A stretch of 64,000 nt of DNA, taken from IMG/VR virus record IMGVR_UViG_3300025853_000035, positions 87,383-151,382 of that record; one strand, given 5' to 3'. The notes below the pieces were generated by a model. That model searched no databases and was not told the origin of the DNA. It saw only the letters and a program-made list of their open reading frames with translations. How positions within the stretch are numbered: position 1 is the first letter of the stretch; each line of letters opens with the position of its first letter. A program made the translations under genes and the position numbers. Positions 37,601-45,524 of this stretch are shown piece by piece. The DNA comes from a virus.

Positions 37601-39542
37601 TCGCCTGCGACGAGGCGATCAGGTTGAACTTCTGGCCGGCCAGCATCGCCGAGAAGCTGGCACCGGCCGTGCGGGCAGCGCCGAGCGCGCCGACAAGCTG
37701 GAGCAGCGGCGTGACCATGAAGCGACCGATCTGGAGGGTGGCCGACATGATCATCCACTTACCCATCAGATTGAGCGTGGTGGACAGCGGTCCCTTGATC
37801 GAATCCCAATTCTCGAAAAGCCAGTTGAACGCGTTGGACAGGCTATCGACAGCCTTCTTCAAGCCCTCGCCGATCGCGGTGGCGTAGCGGTCGATCGCCG
37901 CCGGGTCCATCCGGTCGGTGATGCTACGCAGCAGGTTCGCGAAGGCTTCGTTACCACCGCGTTCGCCGACTGCCTGATAGAACTCGTTGACCTTGTTCTT
38001 GAGAACAGTCATCTGGAACGAAGGGCGATCCATCGCCTGTGCCATGGCCGGACCGAAGTCCTGCTTCATGCGGTCAGCGACGTGCTTGAGGACGCCCTGT
38101 GCGTCGAGCGCCTTTTTCTTGAGGCCGTCTTCCAGCGTCATCCCCAGCGACTTGGCGTATTCGGCGGCATAGGCCATCGCGCCCGGCAGCTTTTCGTTAA
38201 GCTGCTGGTTGAGTTCTTCGGCCGACAGATAGCCCTTGTTCATGACCTGTTGCAGCGCCAGCCACACGTCATTCTGCCCTGCGGTCGTAACACCGAGAAC
38301 AGCCATGGAGGTCGAGAAGCCTTCGAAGATGTGCTGCGTCTGCGAGACCGTCATGCCGGTCTTGTTCGCGGCGATCGCGACCTTACCGAAGCCTTGGGCA
38401 GCAGCCAGCGCGTCCATACCGAACTTGTTGGCGGTCTGGTTGATGTAGCTAAGCTGCGTGTTCGCGAAGGCGGTTTCCTTGTTCATGACGCTCATCTGCG
38501 CCTTGAACTGGATTGCCGCGTTCGCGGCCTCGAAGAAGTTACGTCCGACTTCGGCGATCGTCAGCGATCCCAGCAGCGATCGCAGCAAGGAGCCAACTTG
38601 GAAGGTAGCCGAGAATGCGTTTTGCAGCCCCATCATCTGGAGCGACGCGCCTTGCGCCTGCGAGCCTACACGGCCGAGTGATCCGCCCAGACCACCGAGG
38701 CCCGAGCGGAGTCCGCCAAGGGACTTCCCGGCGTTGGCTGCGGCGTTTGCGATGGCGTGAAGCGCGGTGGCAACCTGCGTCGCGTTCGGCGGCACACGCA
38801 TGGAAGCGACTGCCGCAACGAAGGATTGCAGGTTACGGATTTGAGCCTGAGTGGGAGCACGGAACGAACCGATCGCGCCGAGGGTCGCGTAGAAGTTGCC
38901 CGATCCGCTGAGGTTGTTGAATCGGAACTGACGCATGGCCATCGCCAACGCGTTGAGGTTCGTGATCTGGTTCGCCGACGGCGCACGCAGGCCCTTCATC
39001 GCGCCCGAGATGGTGTTGATCCCAGCAGCGGCCGACGAGAGATTCTTGATTCCGGCAAGCGCGTTCAGGCCCGGCGCAGCCTTGAGGCCGGCAGCACCGA
39101 ACGCAGCGAGATTTTTGGCTTGGGTTTGCGACGGGGCCTTGAACCCGTTCATGGCTTCGGTCAGGCCCTTCAACGACTTGACCGAGCGATAGGCCGCCGA
39201 CAGGTCGGGTAGGCCGCTCAGGGTCGAGAAGAACTTCTTCGCGTTGGCGCTTTGCGCTTGGCTCGGGGCCTTGAAGCCGACCATAGCCGACGACAAGGCG
39301 GACAGCTTCTTAGCTGCGCCCGTGTCGATGTCGATCTTGGAGAATGCCTGAACCGACTTCTTGAAAGCGTTCAGGGCTTGGGGGTTGGAGGACGCCTTGG
39401 CGACGCCCTTCATCGTCTTATCGACGTGAGCTTCGAACTGACTCAGGGACTTGAAAATGCCATCGACAGCCGCCCGGTAGTCGCGAAAACCTTTCGCGAC
39501 CCCGGTGGTGTCAACTACAAACTTCATGCCATGGGTGTCCAT
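34605..39542 (-). CDS. Tail tape measure protein
   Basis: 1645 residues; the largest protein here. A helical N-terminal half with repeated NKPxxSQxxKLxAL-type segments (APSQAQSANAKKFFSTL, APSQTQAKNLAAFG, APSANQITNLNAL), a hydrophobic region (IIGLLNLLGG...MAAVAASGYMLW) and a glycine/alanine C-terminus. The tape measure sets tail length; by the usual 0.15 nm per residue rule the tail would be around 240 nm. The start at 39542 has AGGTGAG and follows the G/GT stop. Confidence 0.9.
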   Translation of the reverse strand: MDTHGMKFVVDTTGVAKGFRDYRAAVDGIFKSLSQFEAHVDKTMKGVAKASSNPQALNAFKKSVQAFSKIDIDTGAAKKLSALSSAMVGFKAPSQAQSANAKKFFSTLSGLPDLSAAYRSVKSLKGLTEAMNGFKAPSQTQAKNLAAFGAAGLKAAPGLNALAGIKNLSSAAAGINTISGAMKGLRAPSANQITNLNALAMAMRQFRFNNLSGSGNFYATLGAIGSFRAPTQAQIRNLQSFVAAVASMRVPPNATQVATALHAIANAAANAGKSLGGLRSGLGGLGGSLGRVGSQAQGASLQMMGLQNAFSATFQVGSLLRSLLGSLTIAEVGRNFFEAANAAIQFKAQMSVMNKETAFANTQLSYINQTANKFGMDALAAAQGFGKVAIAANKTGMTVSQTQHIFEGFSTSMAVLGVTTAGQNDVWLALQQVMNKGYLSAEELNQQLNEKLPGAMAYAAEYAKSLGMTLEDGLKKKALDAQGVLKHVADRMKQDFGPAMAQAMDRPSFQMTVLKNKVNEFYQAVGERGGNEAFANLLRSITDRMDPAAIDRYATAIGEGLKKAVDSLSNAFNWLFENWDSIKGPLSTTLNLMGKWMIMSATLQIGRFMVTPLLQLVGALGAARTAGASFSAMLAGQKFNLIASSQAMQGLSGYARVAATSMLAFRNSVATSIAVSRAAGLSFAATAASLMTLNNAGLAAAAGLRGLVNLLGGPVILTMAAVAASGYMLWDQWNEGTKAITGTEEASKKIKDRLNEVTTSLYLNNAAAIEARNKQSGLGGVMGLVTTAMEIYRQKMDEVTGGLWSQADAVRNLAIEKAKLAVTEARANLTASQMETPDELFAQGRNLRKNGRGWFQKGVLGTYSTLRGYGEQFSSWSGIDPSVEDKRSAVATNRNTLAQAEATLAQAQGTTTMDIVDGMKRDRERWAAGVTKPDRVTPTEKGDGAGKAAREAKALSTAVDGLMRKLSESNDLWKLSQDYVADLTSEARTLLNDGSFKQWSQNLQTDFKAGKVSADSLIKSLEQPGAISQKTLTELKNRYGTDVQGIIDMLRAQQADYEDAVKDATIKQIDRQLVYLDRAMNRLADNSPAIKLNIDFAADMQAGAKGLMSKDQFVGFTDTLRGLRAGTVSAEAATAEFNTRLLASADITKLTKEQTDALTAATNRNLAALNYQKAQAAENAAFGATRLRQMREENAVLMLNASQQSIYSDVLEEVRTRLEKGESVTQAQIQGYVRQAEALSSLNDQLKRNKEFFENNGIRSYLNGLKSVGEAANELDKNVLQSLEDQLFNLGTKGKFSFKAIFDTIQQGLIRASSQKITEGITKMFTSKEDRENGTASPMGKLFEMIGLGKYEPKQAAPLGSSAASAMWVQLVNGISPTTGQQTAINPTTGLPNNAAVSGTDPASTIVNAVASITGGNAAGTTTSTTGSSTPPPAVTEAATQTAQTFGSSLTSLMPAIGASFSSAFNGPIAGISQMFAQMLAQQMTGGTGGGMGSTLGAVGGMLGSTLGKAIGGKTGAAIGGALGTIAGTVGGAYLGGFKEGGIVGSPVTKSFATPSMFVNAPHYKEGTANTSGGIPAVLHDNEAVIPLSRGRKVPVDLGGAAKKGTQVNQVFNIQTPDANSFRKSDQQIASNMHAQAARAYRRNN

Positions 39543-39545
39543 GGG

Positions 39546-40375
39546 TTAGCTCACCTGTTTTCTTGGAGGGGATCGCCGTCCGCCACCGCGAGGCGGGGAG
39601 TGGGACGGAGGAGGAGGGGCTGGGGTGGTTTTGTTTTCCCGTTCCGATTTCTCGACGTAAGCCTTCATCCAAGCGGCATCGAGCGCGTCGAGGAGTCGAA
39701 GGAGCCGTTCCCGCTCGTTGAGCGTGGTGATGCCTTTCAGTCGGCAGTAGGCTTCGATTTCGATATAGGAGAAGGGGAGGTAGCCTCCCATGCCGGCCAC
39801 GGGGCGGCGGGCGTTTAGATCGGTGAAGGCTTTCCACACCCAAAAGAGGTGCGGCGAAAGCACTGGTTCGTCCTCAAGGGTCTTGACCCTGATCCCTTTT
39901 TCCTCCTGAACCTTCCGCAGCCACTCCGAATTTTTCGAAGTGGTGCGGGAGGACCAGTTCAGGTAGGCGATCAGTTTCCCTCGTCGGCCTCGGCCTTGGC
40001 GGCTTCGAAGGCCGCGTCATTGGAGGCCATGCGGATGATCAGGGCGAAGAAGCCTTCCAGCTTCTTGTCGCTGAACAGCGCCTTGGCGTTATCGACGGTG
40101 AAGGCGATGTCTTCCTTGCCGCCGCGATCCTTGATGCCGGTCCAGCCCTTGACGATGTGTTCGGCATAGAAGCGGACGTTGAGCGCCTTGTTCTCTTCCT
40201 CGGTCAGCTTGCCGCCGGCATTGAGGCGCGGGCTGTAAGGCTCCATCATGCGCTCAAAAGCGCGCCGGGCCTTTTCGCCGCCCATCGGCAGCAGCGTGAT
40301 CGAAGCCGTGTCGCTCAGCGGGAACGTCTTCGGGGTGTCTTCGAGGTTACGCTCAAATGCTTCGTAAATATCCAT
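39546..40375 (-). CDS. GT tail-assembly chaperone made by -1 frameshift
   Basis: Ribosomes that slip -1 on GGGAAAC (39980-39974) change from ...DEGN to LIAYLNWSSRTTSKNSEWLRKVQ and continue through LSPHLFWVWKAFTDLNARRPVAGMGGYLPFS to a stop at 39546, giving about 276 residues. No stop interrupts the new frame between the slippery site and the C-terminal part. The C-terminal half alone starts only with a GTG lacking a ribosome site. As in lambda G/GT, the T-extension would recruit the tape measure. Confidence 0.75.
39971..40375 (-). CDS. G tail-assembly chaperone
   Basis: 134 residues in the zero frame: MDIYEAFERNLEDTPKTFPLSD...DNAKALFSDKKLEGFFALIIRMAS. It ends EGN* just after the slippery heptamer. 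It corresponds to gpG-type chaperones that coat the tape measure during tail assembly. Immediately downstream of the major tail gene. Confidence 0.8.
   Translation of the reverse strand: MDIYEAFERNLEDTPKTFPLSDTASITLLPMGGEKARRAFERMMEPYSPRLNAGGKLTEEENKALNVRFYAEHIVKGWTGIKDRGGKEDIAFTVDNAKALFSDKKLEGFFALIIRMASNDAAFEAAKAEADEGN
39974..39980 (-). promoter_or_regulatory. Slippery heptamer G-GGA-AAC (programmed -1 frameshift)
   Basis: Reads GGGAAAC on the minus strand, in phase X-XXY-YYZ with the G frame, six bases before its stop codon. The type matches slippery sites of siphovirus tail chaperones (lambda uses GGGAAAG). Confidence 0.8.
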
Positions 40376-40399
40376 GTCGGGTATTCATCCTTGTCGGGG

Positions 40400-40603
40400 A
40401 GGGGTGGGGACGGCCTCCCGACAAGGCCGCCCCCGTTTCGCCAGCGAAAATTGATGTCGGGAAAGCTGGTAAGGCGGAGGTCGGCTCCGCCAATTCGGTG
40501 GGGGCGGTCAGCCGCCGGGAAGTTCTTCGGGGAGGTGGTCAGCCACCGGGAACGTCTTCAATGAAGGCGCTCCCGGCATCCTCTCGGAGGATCAGCCGCG
40601 CCA
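40400..40603 (-). promoter_or_regulatory. Spacer with several hairpins upstream of G
   Basis: 228-bp gap 40376-40603 without a gene. Minus-strand stems include GGTGGctgaCCACC, GGCGGctgaCCGCC and GGCGGagccgacctCCGCC, then GGGGGCGGCC...GGCCGTCCCC. Three near-identical small hairpins in a row may act as an attenuator between the abundant tail-tube protein and the chaperones. Confidence 0.5.
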
Positions 40604-42427
40604 TTACAGCGCGGTGATCGGGGAGGTGCTGGAGAAGCGATCGATCTGGATCATGCACTTCGTCGCCGCGTCGCGGAACGCGGTGAACTCCATCGTCTCC
40701 ATGACATCCTGATCGATGCCGGCCGGAGCGATCGGGTCCGAGGAGACCTTGAACGCCGGGATGGTGAAGTAATAGGTGTTGTGATCAATATCGATGATCG
40801 GGAAGGCGAGGCTGACAGTCTCGTGGCTGAGGAACTTGTCATACAGCGTGCCGTCGGCGAAGTAGGCTTCGATCGTGCCCGTCAGGTTCAGACGACCTGC
40901 CGCGATGCCCACCGGGAACTTGGAACCCACGGCGGTCTGGTTGCGGAGGTTGCCGTCGATCGAGAAGGTGATCGAGCGGATCGCCGTCGCCTGCTCAACG
41001 CCATCGACGCTCAGCATACCGACGTTGGCGGTCGCCGAGACGACTTCCGTGGCCGGCGCTTCCAGCGGCGTGTAGTTGACGCCCGTCAGCTTCTCCGTGT
41101 TCGCGCGCTTGGTCTCGCGACCTTGCAGCGTGGTGGAGCCGGTGACGATCGAACCCGAGGTCACTTCCAGTCCGACGCTGCCGGTGCGCAGACCGTCAAC
41201 GGTGAAGAACTGACCAACGTCATGGAAGCCGGTTTCGACCGAAGCCGACTGCGGCGTGATGGCGGCGTTGTTGCTCGGGTTGCGAAGCATCGAACCCTTG
41301 ATCGTGACGCGCTTGCCGGCTGCGAGCAGCGGGACTTCGCGGTCCACGGTGATCGCGTCGTTGGTGATCGCGAGGATCGTGTAGAAGCCGCCCAAGTCTG
41401 CGTTGCCGTCGGCGAAGTTCACGACCGCCAGCGTTGCGTCCACTTCGGTGATCGTGCCGCCGACCTTGTTCAGGTTGGTCAGGGTGATCACAGCGGCTGC
41501 GGCCGAGGCGACGATGTTCAGTTCACCGGCGTTGCGGAGGGCGTTGATCGCGGCGGCGAGATTGGCAGCGGTCTCGCTGTCATCCGCGCCCAGCGCGAAC
41601 ACAACGGCGCTCGCCGTGGCGTAGTCGCTGTCGGACTGTGCTTCGAAGGTGAAGGTGTTGCTGCCGTCCGAGATCGTGACCTGCTCGTTGTCGGCAGCAG
41701 CCGCGACCGTGATGGTGCCCGCTTCGTAGCCGACGCCTTCGACGAAGATGCGCTGGCCCGAGACAAGCTGCCCGGCGGCGATCGCAGCGGCGAACGCGTT
41801 GGTGCCGTTGGAGTCGATCGTGTCCGAGAAGGTGCCGAAGCGGATCGCGGTGCTGTTCAGGATGATCACGTCGTTGGCATCAGCCAGCGTGGTGACAGCC
41901 GATCCGGCTTCTGCGACCAGCGACGTGCCGCTGACAACGACGTTGGTCTTGCCGTCGGTGAAGTCCACCGAGGCGATCTGGAGATAGTCGTTGTTCGAGC
42001 GAGCCAAGAAGCCGCTCGTCTTGACGCGGCGGCCGACCGTGAAATAGGCCGTATAGTCGCCGCCCGAGATCGTGATGGTGTTGTTGGCCGTGATCGCTAC
42101 CGTCTTGCCACGGAACACGTCCCACTCCATCGGACGCGACCAAGCGCCCATCAAGGCGCGCTGGAAGTCAAGGTCCGGGGTGCCGGCCGCGAATTCCCAT
42201 GCGATGTCGCCGCCCGAGGTCGCAGCGGTCTCGATGACCGAGGAGACCATGCGGTCGTCGCGCAGTTCGTCCGAGGTTGCGGTTTCCTTGGTCGCGGTGA
42301 TCGACGAAGAGGTGAAACGACGAGCGCGCGTGCGGCCGACCTGCGGCGTTTCGCCCCAGAAGTTGTTGTCTTCGATGATCTCGCGGAGCGAGGCGCGATT
42401 GGAATCGGCCAGCAGCTTGTTTGCCAT
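40604..42427 (-). CDS. Major tail (tube) protein
   Basis: 607 residues from the ATG at 42427; a longer frame adds 16 unlikely residues. The N-terminal LADSNRASLREIIEDNNFWGETPQVGRTRARRFTSSSI and IETAATSGGDIAWEF match major tail proteins. A repeat/insert region in the middle (VTISDGSNTFTFEAQSDSDYATASAVVFAL...) includes Ig-like decorations, making it long for the family. It should polymerise as the tail tube. Confidence 0.8.
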   Translation of the reverse strand: MANKLLADSNRASLREIIEDNNFWGETPQVGRTRARRFTSSSITATKETATSDELRDDRMVSSVIETAATSGGDIAWEFAAGTPDLDFQRALMGAWSRPMEWDVFRGKTVAITANNTITISGGDYTAYFTVGRRVKTSGFLARSNNDYLQIASVDFTDGKTNVVVSGTSLVAEAGSAVTTLADANDVIILNSTAIRFGTFSDTIDSNGTNAFAAAIAAGQLVSGQRIFVEGVGYEAGTITVAAAADNEQVTISDGSNTFTFEAQSDSDYATASAVVFALGADDSETAANLAAAINALRNAGELNIVASAAAAVITLTNLNKVGGTITEVDATLAVVNFADGNADLGGFYTILAITNDAITVDREVPLLAAGKRVTIKGSMLRNPSNNAAITPQSASVETGFHDVGQFFTVDGLRTGSVGLEVTSGSIVTGSTTLQGRETKRANTEKLTGVNYTPLEAPATEVVSATANVGMLSVDGVEQATAIRSITFSIDGNLRNQTAVGSKFPVGIAAGRLNLTGTIEAYFADGTLYDKFLSHETVSLAFPIIDIDHNTYYFTIPAFKVSSDPIAPAGIDQDVMETMEFTAFRDAATKCMIQIDRFSSTSPITAL

Positions 42428-42489
42428 GTGGTGTTTACCCTTTGGAGAATGCAGGGGAGCGCGGCCCCGATTCATGAGGGGCGGGACTG

Positions 42490-42625
42490 TCGCTGTGTTA
42501 AGCTAAAATGTCGGTGACATTCGCTCTTGGCACACAGTGATCCCCGATCACCGCACAAGAAGCGGAAATAGAGCGCAATGGTAACTGAAAATGGTTAATA
42601 TGTCAAGGGAGAATGTCGGTGGATG
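42490..42625 (-). promoter_or_regulatory. Promoter region ahead of the tail terminator/tail-tube genes
   Basis: Minus strand TTGACA (42606-42601), 17-bp spacer starting TATTAACCATTTTC, TACCAT (42583-42578). ACCGACATTCTCCC abuts the -35 and a second ACCGACATTTTAGC lies further downstream (around 42515). The gap 42428-42630 holds only this promoter and a leader for the tail-tube gene. Confidence 0.7.
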
Positions 42626-42630
42626 GCAAA

Positions 42631-43071
42631 TTAGATGCCGATCTGCACCTGCTCGATCGAGTCCCGCTTGAAGGGCACGCGGTAGACGAAGCACTCCCAG
42701 CCAGCCTTGGTTTCCGGGGTGTAGTCTTGGATCGAGCCGAACTTGTAGGTCTGGCCGGCGGTGTCGCGCCCCACCTTGAACTGGAACAAGTCCTTGAACG
42801 TGTCGCTGGACACGGTTCCGGTCTTCGTGCCCTTCTCCTTTGGAACCCAGACCGTCAACTGGACGAGACCGGCATAGCGCATACGGACCCGGCCGCGCCC
42901 CTCGCCTCCGACCACCACGCCCTGCGGAGAGGAGATGATGTGGAACTCGGCGTAGGGCGCGTTGGTGGGGATGTCGAAGGGGAGGTTCGGATAGGCGATC
43001 GGGAAGGCATAGTTACCCTCTCCGGTCTTCATCTTGTTGGTCAGATAGACCCGCTCGGCTTCTTTGCTCAT
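42631..43071 (-). CDS. Tail terminator-like protein (DUF4128)
   Basis: 146 residues. ERVYLTNKMKTGEGNYAFPIAYPNLPFDIP...AYAEFHIISSPQGVVVGGEGRGRVRMRYAGLVQLTVWVP is typical of DUF4128/tail-terminator proteins that cap the tube at the head end. Coupled to the gene at 43068 by ATGA. Confidence 0.7.
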   Translation of the reverse strand: MSKEAERVYLTNKMKTGEGNYAFPIAYPNLPFDIPTNAPYAEFHIISSPQGVVVGGEGRGRVRMRYAGLVQLTVWVPKEKGTKTGTVSSDTFKDLFQFKVGRDTAGQTYKFGSIQDYTPETKAGWECFVYRVPFKRDSIEQVQIGI

Positions 43072-43553
43072 TTGAGAATTCCTTGCGCCGCGACGAGAAT
43101 GTTGAAGTGTTGCGAGGTGATGCCGAACATACCCTGTGGGGATCGCGAACGATAAGGCGGTCCCGGCAGGATGCCAAGCTCCAATCCGACGATGTCCTGT
43201 GCGACGTTGGACAGGTAGATCGTAGCGAAGGGGTTGGCTTTCAGGTTGAGCGACTTGAGGCTTTCTGCCGCCGCCGCTTCATTGGCCGGCCGGCGCGGTT
43301 CGCTGCCCAGCCGCATACTGTTGGTCGGACCGGTCGGGCCGTTTGCGATCGCCTTGTAGACGGTGCTGTTCGGTGTCCCGGTCGTCCAGATATAGTTGCG
43401 GACAGCCTCACCGGTGTTGACAGGGGTGAGCGCCTTGATGTGCTTGTCGATGTCCTCGCACAGGGTTTCGATGTTCTGTGCGAAGCGGGCTTCCAAGGCG
43501 TCGATCGAAGCCATGGCCGCCGCCCGCGCCTTGTCTTTACCGATGAGAGGCAT
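43068..43553 (-). CDS. HK97 gp10-like head-tail connector
   Basis: 161 residues. The IKALTPVNTGEAVRNYIWT segment is the conserved element of the HK97 gp10 family. Located between the stopper and tail-terminator genes as expected. No membrane segment. Confidence 0.7.
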   Translation of the reverse strand: MPLIGKDKARAAAMASIDALEARFAQNIETLCEDIDKHIKALTPVNTGEAVRNYIWTTGTPNSTVYKAIANGPTGPTNSMRLGSEPRRPANEAAAAESLKSLNLKANPFATIYLSNVAQDIVGLELGILPGPPYRSRSPQGMFGITSQHFNILVAAQGILK

Positions 43554-43556
43554 GGA

Positions 43557-43943
43557 TCAGGTCCGATAGATGAAGACGGTCCAGACGCCGCCGCCGGGCA
43601 CGCCGACGACCTTGCGGATGTCCCACTCCTCGCCGTTTGCTCGGATGACCTTGTCGGTATCGACCTGCGGCTCGGATGGGATGAAGGGGCCGGGGATGAT
43701 GAGCTTGGCGTCGGAGAAGACGACGCCGTGATTCTTCACGTCGTCGAAGCCCGGCTTGGCGACGATGACCACAACGTCTTTCACCTCGTTGTAGATCGTC
43801 TCGGTCGTGTCGTCCTCGACGTTGTGTGCGCCTTCGCTGACGAAATACTTGACCGTGATTTCCTCGGACAGGCCGTTGGGCGCAAGGATGTTCTTGAACG
43901 CGTTCGAGACCTGCTGTTTGATGAGATCGTTGTAGCCGGCCAT
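43557..43943 (-). CDS. Putative head-tail stopper
   Basis: 128 residues: MAGYNDLIKQQVSNAFKNILAPNGLSEEITVKYFVSEG...VVFSDAKLIIPGPFIPSEP...GGGVWTVFIYRT. Size, beta-rich pattern and position between adaptor and gp10-like protein match head-closure proteins; assigned mostly by synteny. Confidence 0.6.
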   Translation of the reverse strand: MAGYNDLIKQQVSNAFKNILAPNGLSEEITVKYFVSEGAHNVEDDTTETIYNEVKDVVVIVAKPGFDDVKNHGVVFSDAKLIIPGPFIPSEPQVDTDKVIRANGEEWDIRKVVGVPGGGVWTVFIYRT

Positions 43944-43945
43944 GA

Positions 43946-44455
43946 TCAGTGCTTCACGATGCGCTTGGGACCGCCACGGCCCATGGAGACGGAGCCAAGG
44001 CCACGCAGGGCGTAGCCGATTTCAGCCGGATATTTCTCAGGCGCGAGGCGGGCGTCGAACTTGAGCGCGATCACGTCAACCTGCAACGAGGTCAGGTTCG
44101 ATCCGGTGTTCGCGACTTCCGGGTTGCCGGCGATCAGGTGATCGGCGAGCAGCGCGGTCGCGATCTTGACGGCGCGCGGCACGACGGAGTCATCGACCAA
44201 GATGTTCTCCTTGTCGCGGATGTGCGACCGGGGCCACGCGAGGCCGGAGGTCTCGTGCGTCTTCTTGCCGAACCAACGCACGCGCTCGTCGAGGATGCGG
44301 CTGGCCCACATGATCAGATTCTCTTTGGTCGTTTCGTCAGCAATGACGCTCCACTGCGAGTGGATGTTGACCGAGAGGATGTCGTCCACCTCTTCGACGG
44401 ACGCATAGGCATTCGCCGTGACGCGGCCGGTGCCGTCTTCAACTAGGATGTCCAT
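43946..44455 (-). CDS. Head-tail adaptor (DnaT-like connector family)
   Basis: 169 residues: MDILVEDGTGRVTANAYASVEEVDDILSVN...LIMWASRILDERVRWFGKKTHETSGLAWPRSHIRDKENILVDDSVVPRAVKIATALLA. This is the family often annotated as putative DnaT-like but structurally the Ad1 adaptor that docks on the portal. Its start codon lies within the end of the HNH gene (17-bp overlap). Confidence 0.75.
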   Translation of the reverse strand: MDILVEDGTGRVTANAYASVEEVDDILSVNIHSQWSVIADETTKENLIMWASRILDERVRWFGKKTHETSGLAWPRSHIRDKENILVDDSVVPRAVKIATALLADHLIAGNPEVANTGSNLTSLQVDVIALKFDARLAPEKYPAEIGYALRGLGSVSMGRGGPKRIVKH

Positions 44456-44885
44456 GATGTGTAGCCTCTATGGAAATGGGCGTGGAATTGTTGAACCGAT
44501 AAATTCCATCGCCATTCAGCTTCGTTTTAAGACGATGGCAATTGGCGCAGAGCGTCTGGAGATTGGCGGGATCATCGTTGCTGTGATCACCGTCGATGTG
44601 GTCCACATCTAATTGACAAGGGTCTTCTGCGACGAAGCCGCATTTGACGCATGAGTCCCCTTTTACGGACGTGTAACGGTATTTTTCCCATGCCCACCAA
44701 TAATTTGGTGGGCGAATGCTTTTGGTCTTTTGCGGGTTTCGCTTATGGGAGCATACGCCGCAGAGGGCTGAATATGTTTGCTCACCTGCCGCGTTCAGTC
44801 GATTTTTTCTTTGAGGCCGCTCGTCGCAGGAAACGCAGATACCTTGGACTGTTTCCGACTCTCTTTTGCGCCGTTTCGCGCCCAT
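44439..44885 (-). CDS. HNH endonuclease in the head-tail cluster
   Basis: 148 residues. Core SCVKCGF...CQLDVDHIDGDHSNDDPANLQTLCANCHRLKTK: zinc cysteines C79/C82 and C113/C116, catalytic H96 with N109 and H117. Upstream a second CxxC pair (CVSC, CGVC). Lower G+C than neighbours. The 3' end runs 17 bp into the adaptor gene, repeating the arrangement at nrdB. A free-standing homing endonuclease is likely. Confidence 0.85.
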   Translation of the reverse strand: MGAKRRKRESETVQGICVSCDERPQRKNRLNAAGEQTYSALCGVCSHKRNPQKTKSIRPPNYWWAWEKYRYTSVKGDSCVKCGFVAEDPCQLDVDHIDGDHSNDDPANLQTLCANCHRLKTKLNGDGIYRFNNSTPISIEATHHGHPS

Positions 44886-44905
44886 GTAATTCTCTGGAAT
44901 GAAAA

Positions 44906-44935
44906 GCGCTCGACAAGCGGGGGCTTGTCGAGCGC
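44906..44935 (-). terminator. Terminator upstream of the HNH gene
   Basis: GCGCTCGACAAG-loop-CTTGTCGAGCGC followed by TTTTC on the minus strand. It separates the capsid transcript from the HNH/adaptor genes. Confidence 0.8.
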
Positions 44936-45001
44936 GAAGCCGCCTGAGCGGTAATGGATGTCGGTGGCGCTTCTACGAGTGGGGCCGGTCCGACTGATGG
45001 C

Positions 45002-45445
45002 TTAGCCGTTGGTCAGTTCGACCAGCTTGGCGACGAGGCCGTCGCGGCTGGACTTGTGATGCGGCTTGAATTCCGGGAAATGTTCCGCGAGGTAGGCGAC
45101 GACAGCGTCGCGGTCTTCGAGGTGGGCGAAATCTGCGTCGGTCACCGCGTCGTTTTCTTCGGCGGCTTCTTCGACGGCTTCGGTGCTGGTTTCAGCTTCG
45201 GCTTCGACGACCGGGGTGTCGGAAGCTTCGACGCTTCGTGCGCTGTCAGCGTTGCTCGGGGCATCGGCGGTTTCCTTGACCACCGGCGGAACGGTGCAGG
45301 CGGCGATTTCGGCCGGAGCCTTGATTTCGGTGGGAGCCTTGAACGACCAGCCGGCGTGGGTGGTCAGATCGTGCGCGTTGGCGCGGCTCATCTCAAACAT
45401 CTCTCCCGACGGGGAGTAGACCTTGAGGTCGTTGGGGTTGCTCAT
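45002..45445 (-). CDS. Hypothetical acidic protein of the capsid cluster
   Basis: 147 residues. Globular N-terminus (MSNPNDLKVYSPSGEMFEMSRANAHDL), an acidic Ala/Glu/Thr linker (VVEAEAETSTEAVEEAAEEND), and a C-terminal helical domain (DADFAHLEDRDAVVAYLAEHFPEFKPHHKSSRDGLVAKLVEL) reminiscent of HeH/SAP or Rho-N folds. A head-associated protein is plausible. Confidence 0.6.
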   Translation of the reverse strand: MSNPNDLKVYSPSGEMFEMSRANAHDLTTHAGWSFKAPTEIKAPAEIAACTVPPVVKETADAPSNADSARSVEASDTPVVEAEAETSTEAVEEAAEENDAVTDADFAHLEDRDAVVAYLAEHFPEFKPHHKSSRDGLVAKLVELTNG

Positions 45446-45481
45446 GCTTCGAAAGCTCCTGTTTCGTCAGCCGGGAAAGAA

Positions 45482-45506
45482 GGCGGGAGGTGTCGAGCCT
45501 CCCGCC
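45482..45506 (-). terminator. Attenuator hairpin between cement and acidic-protein genes
   Basis: GGCGGGAGG-N7-CCTCCCGCC followed by TTCTTTC on the minus strand. It may reduce read-through from the abundant capsid genes. Confidence 0.6.
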
Positions 45507-45524
45507 TCTCATTCAGATCAGGAC

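Noticed and set aside
39546-39863. Independent gene starting at the GTG of the second chaperone frame
   Set aside because: No ribosome site, and the frame is open back to a canonical -1 slippery heptamer, so a G/GT frameshift explains it better.
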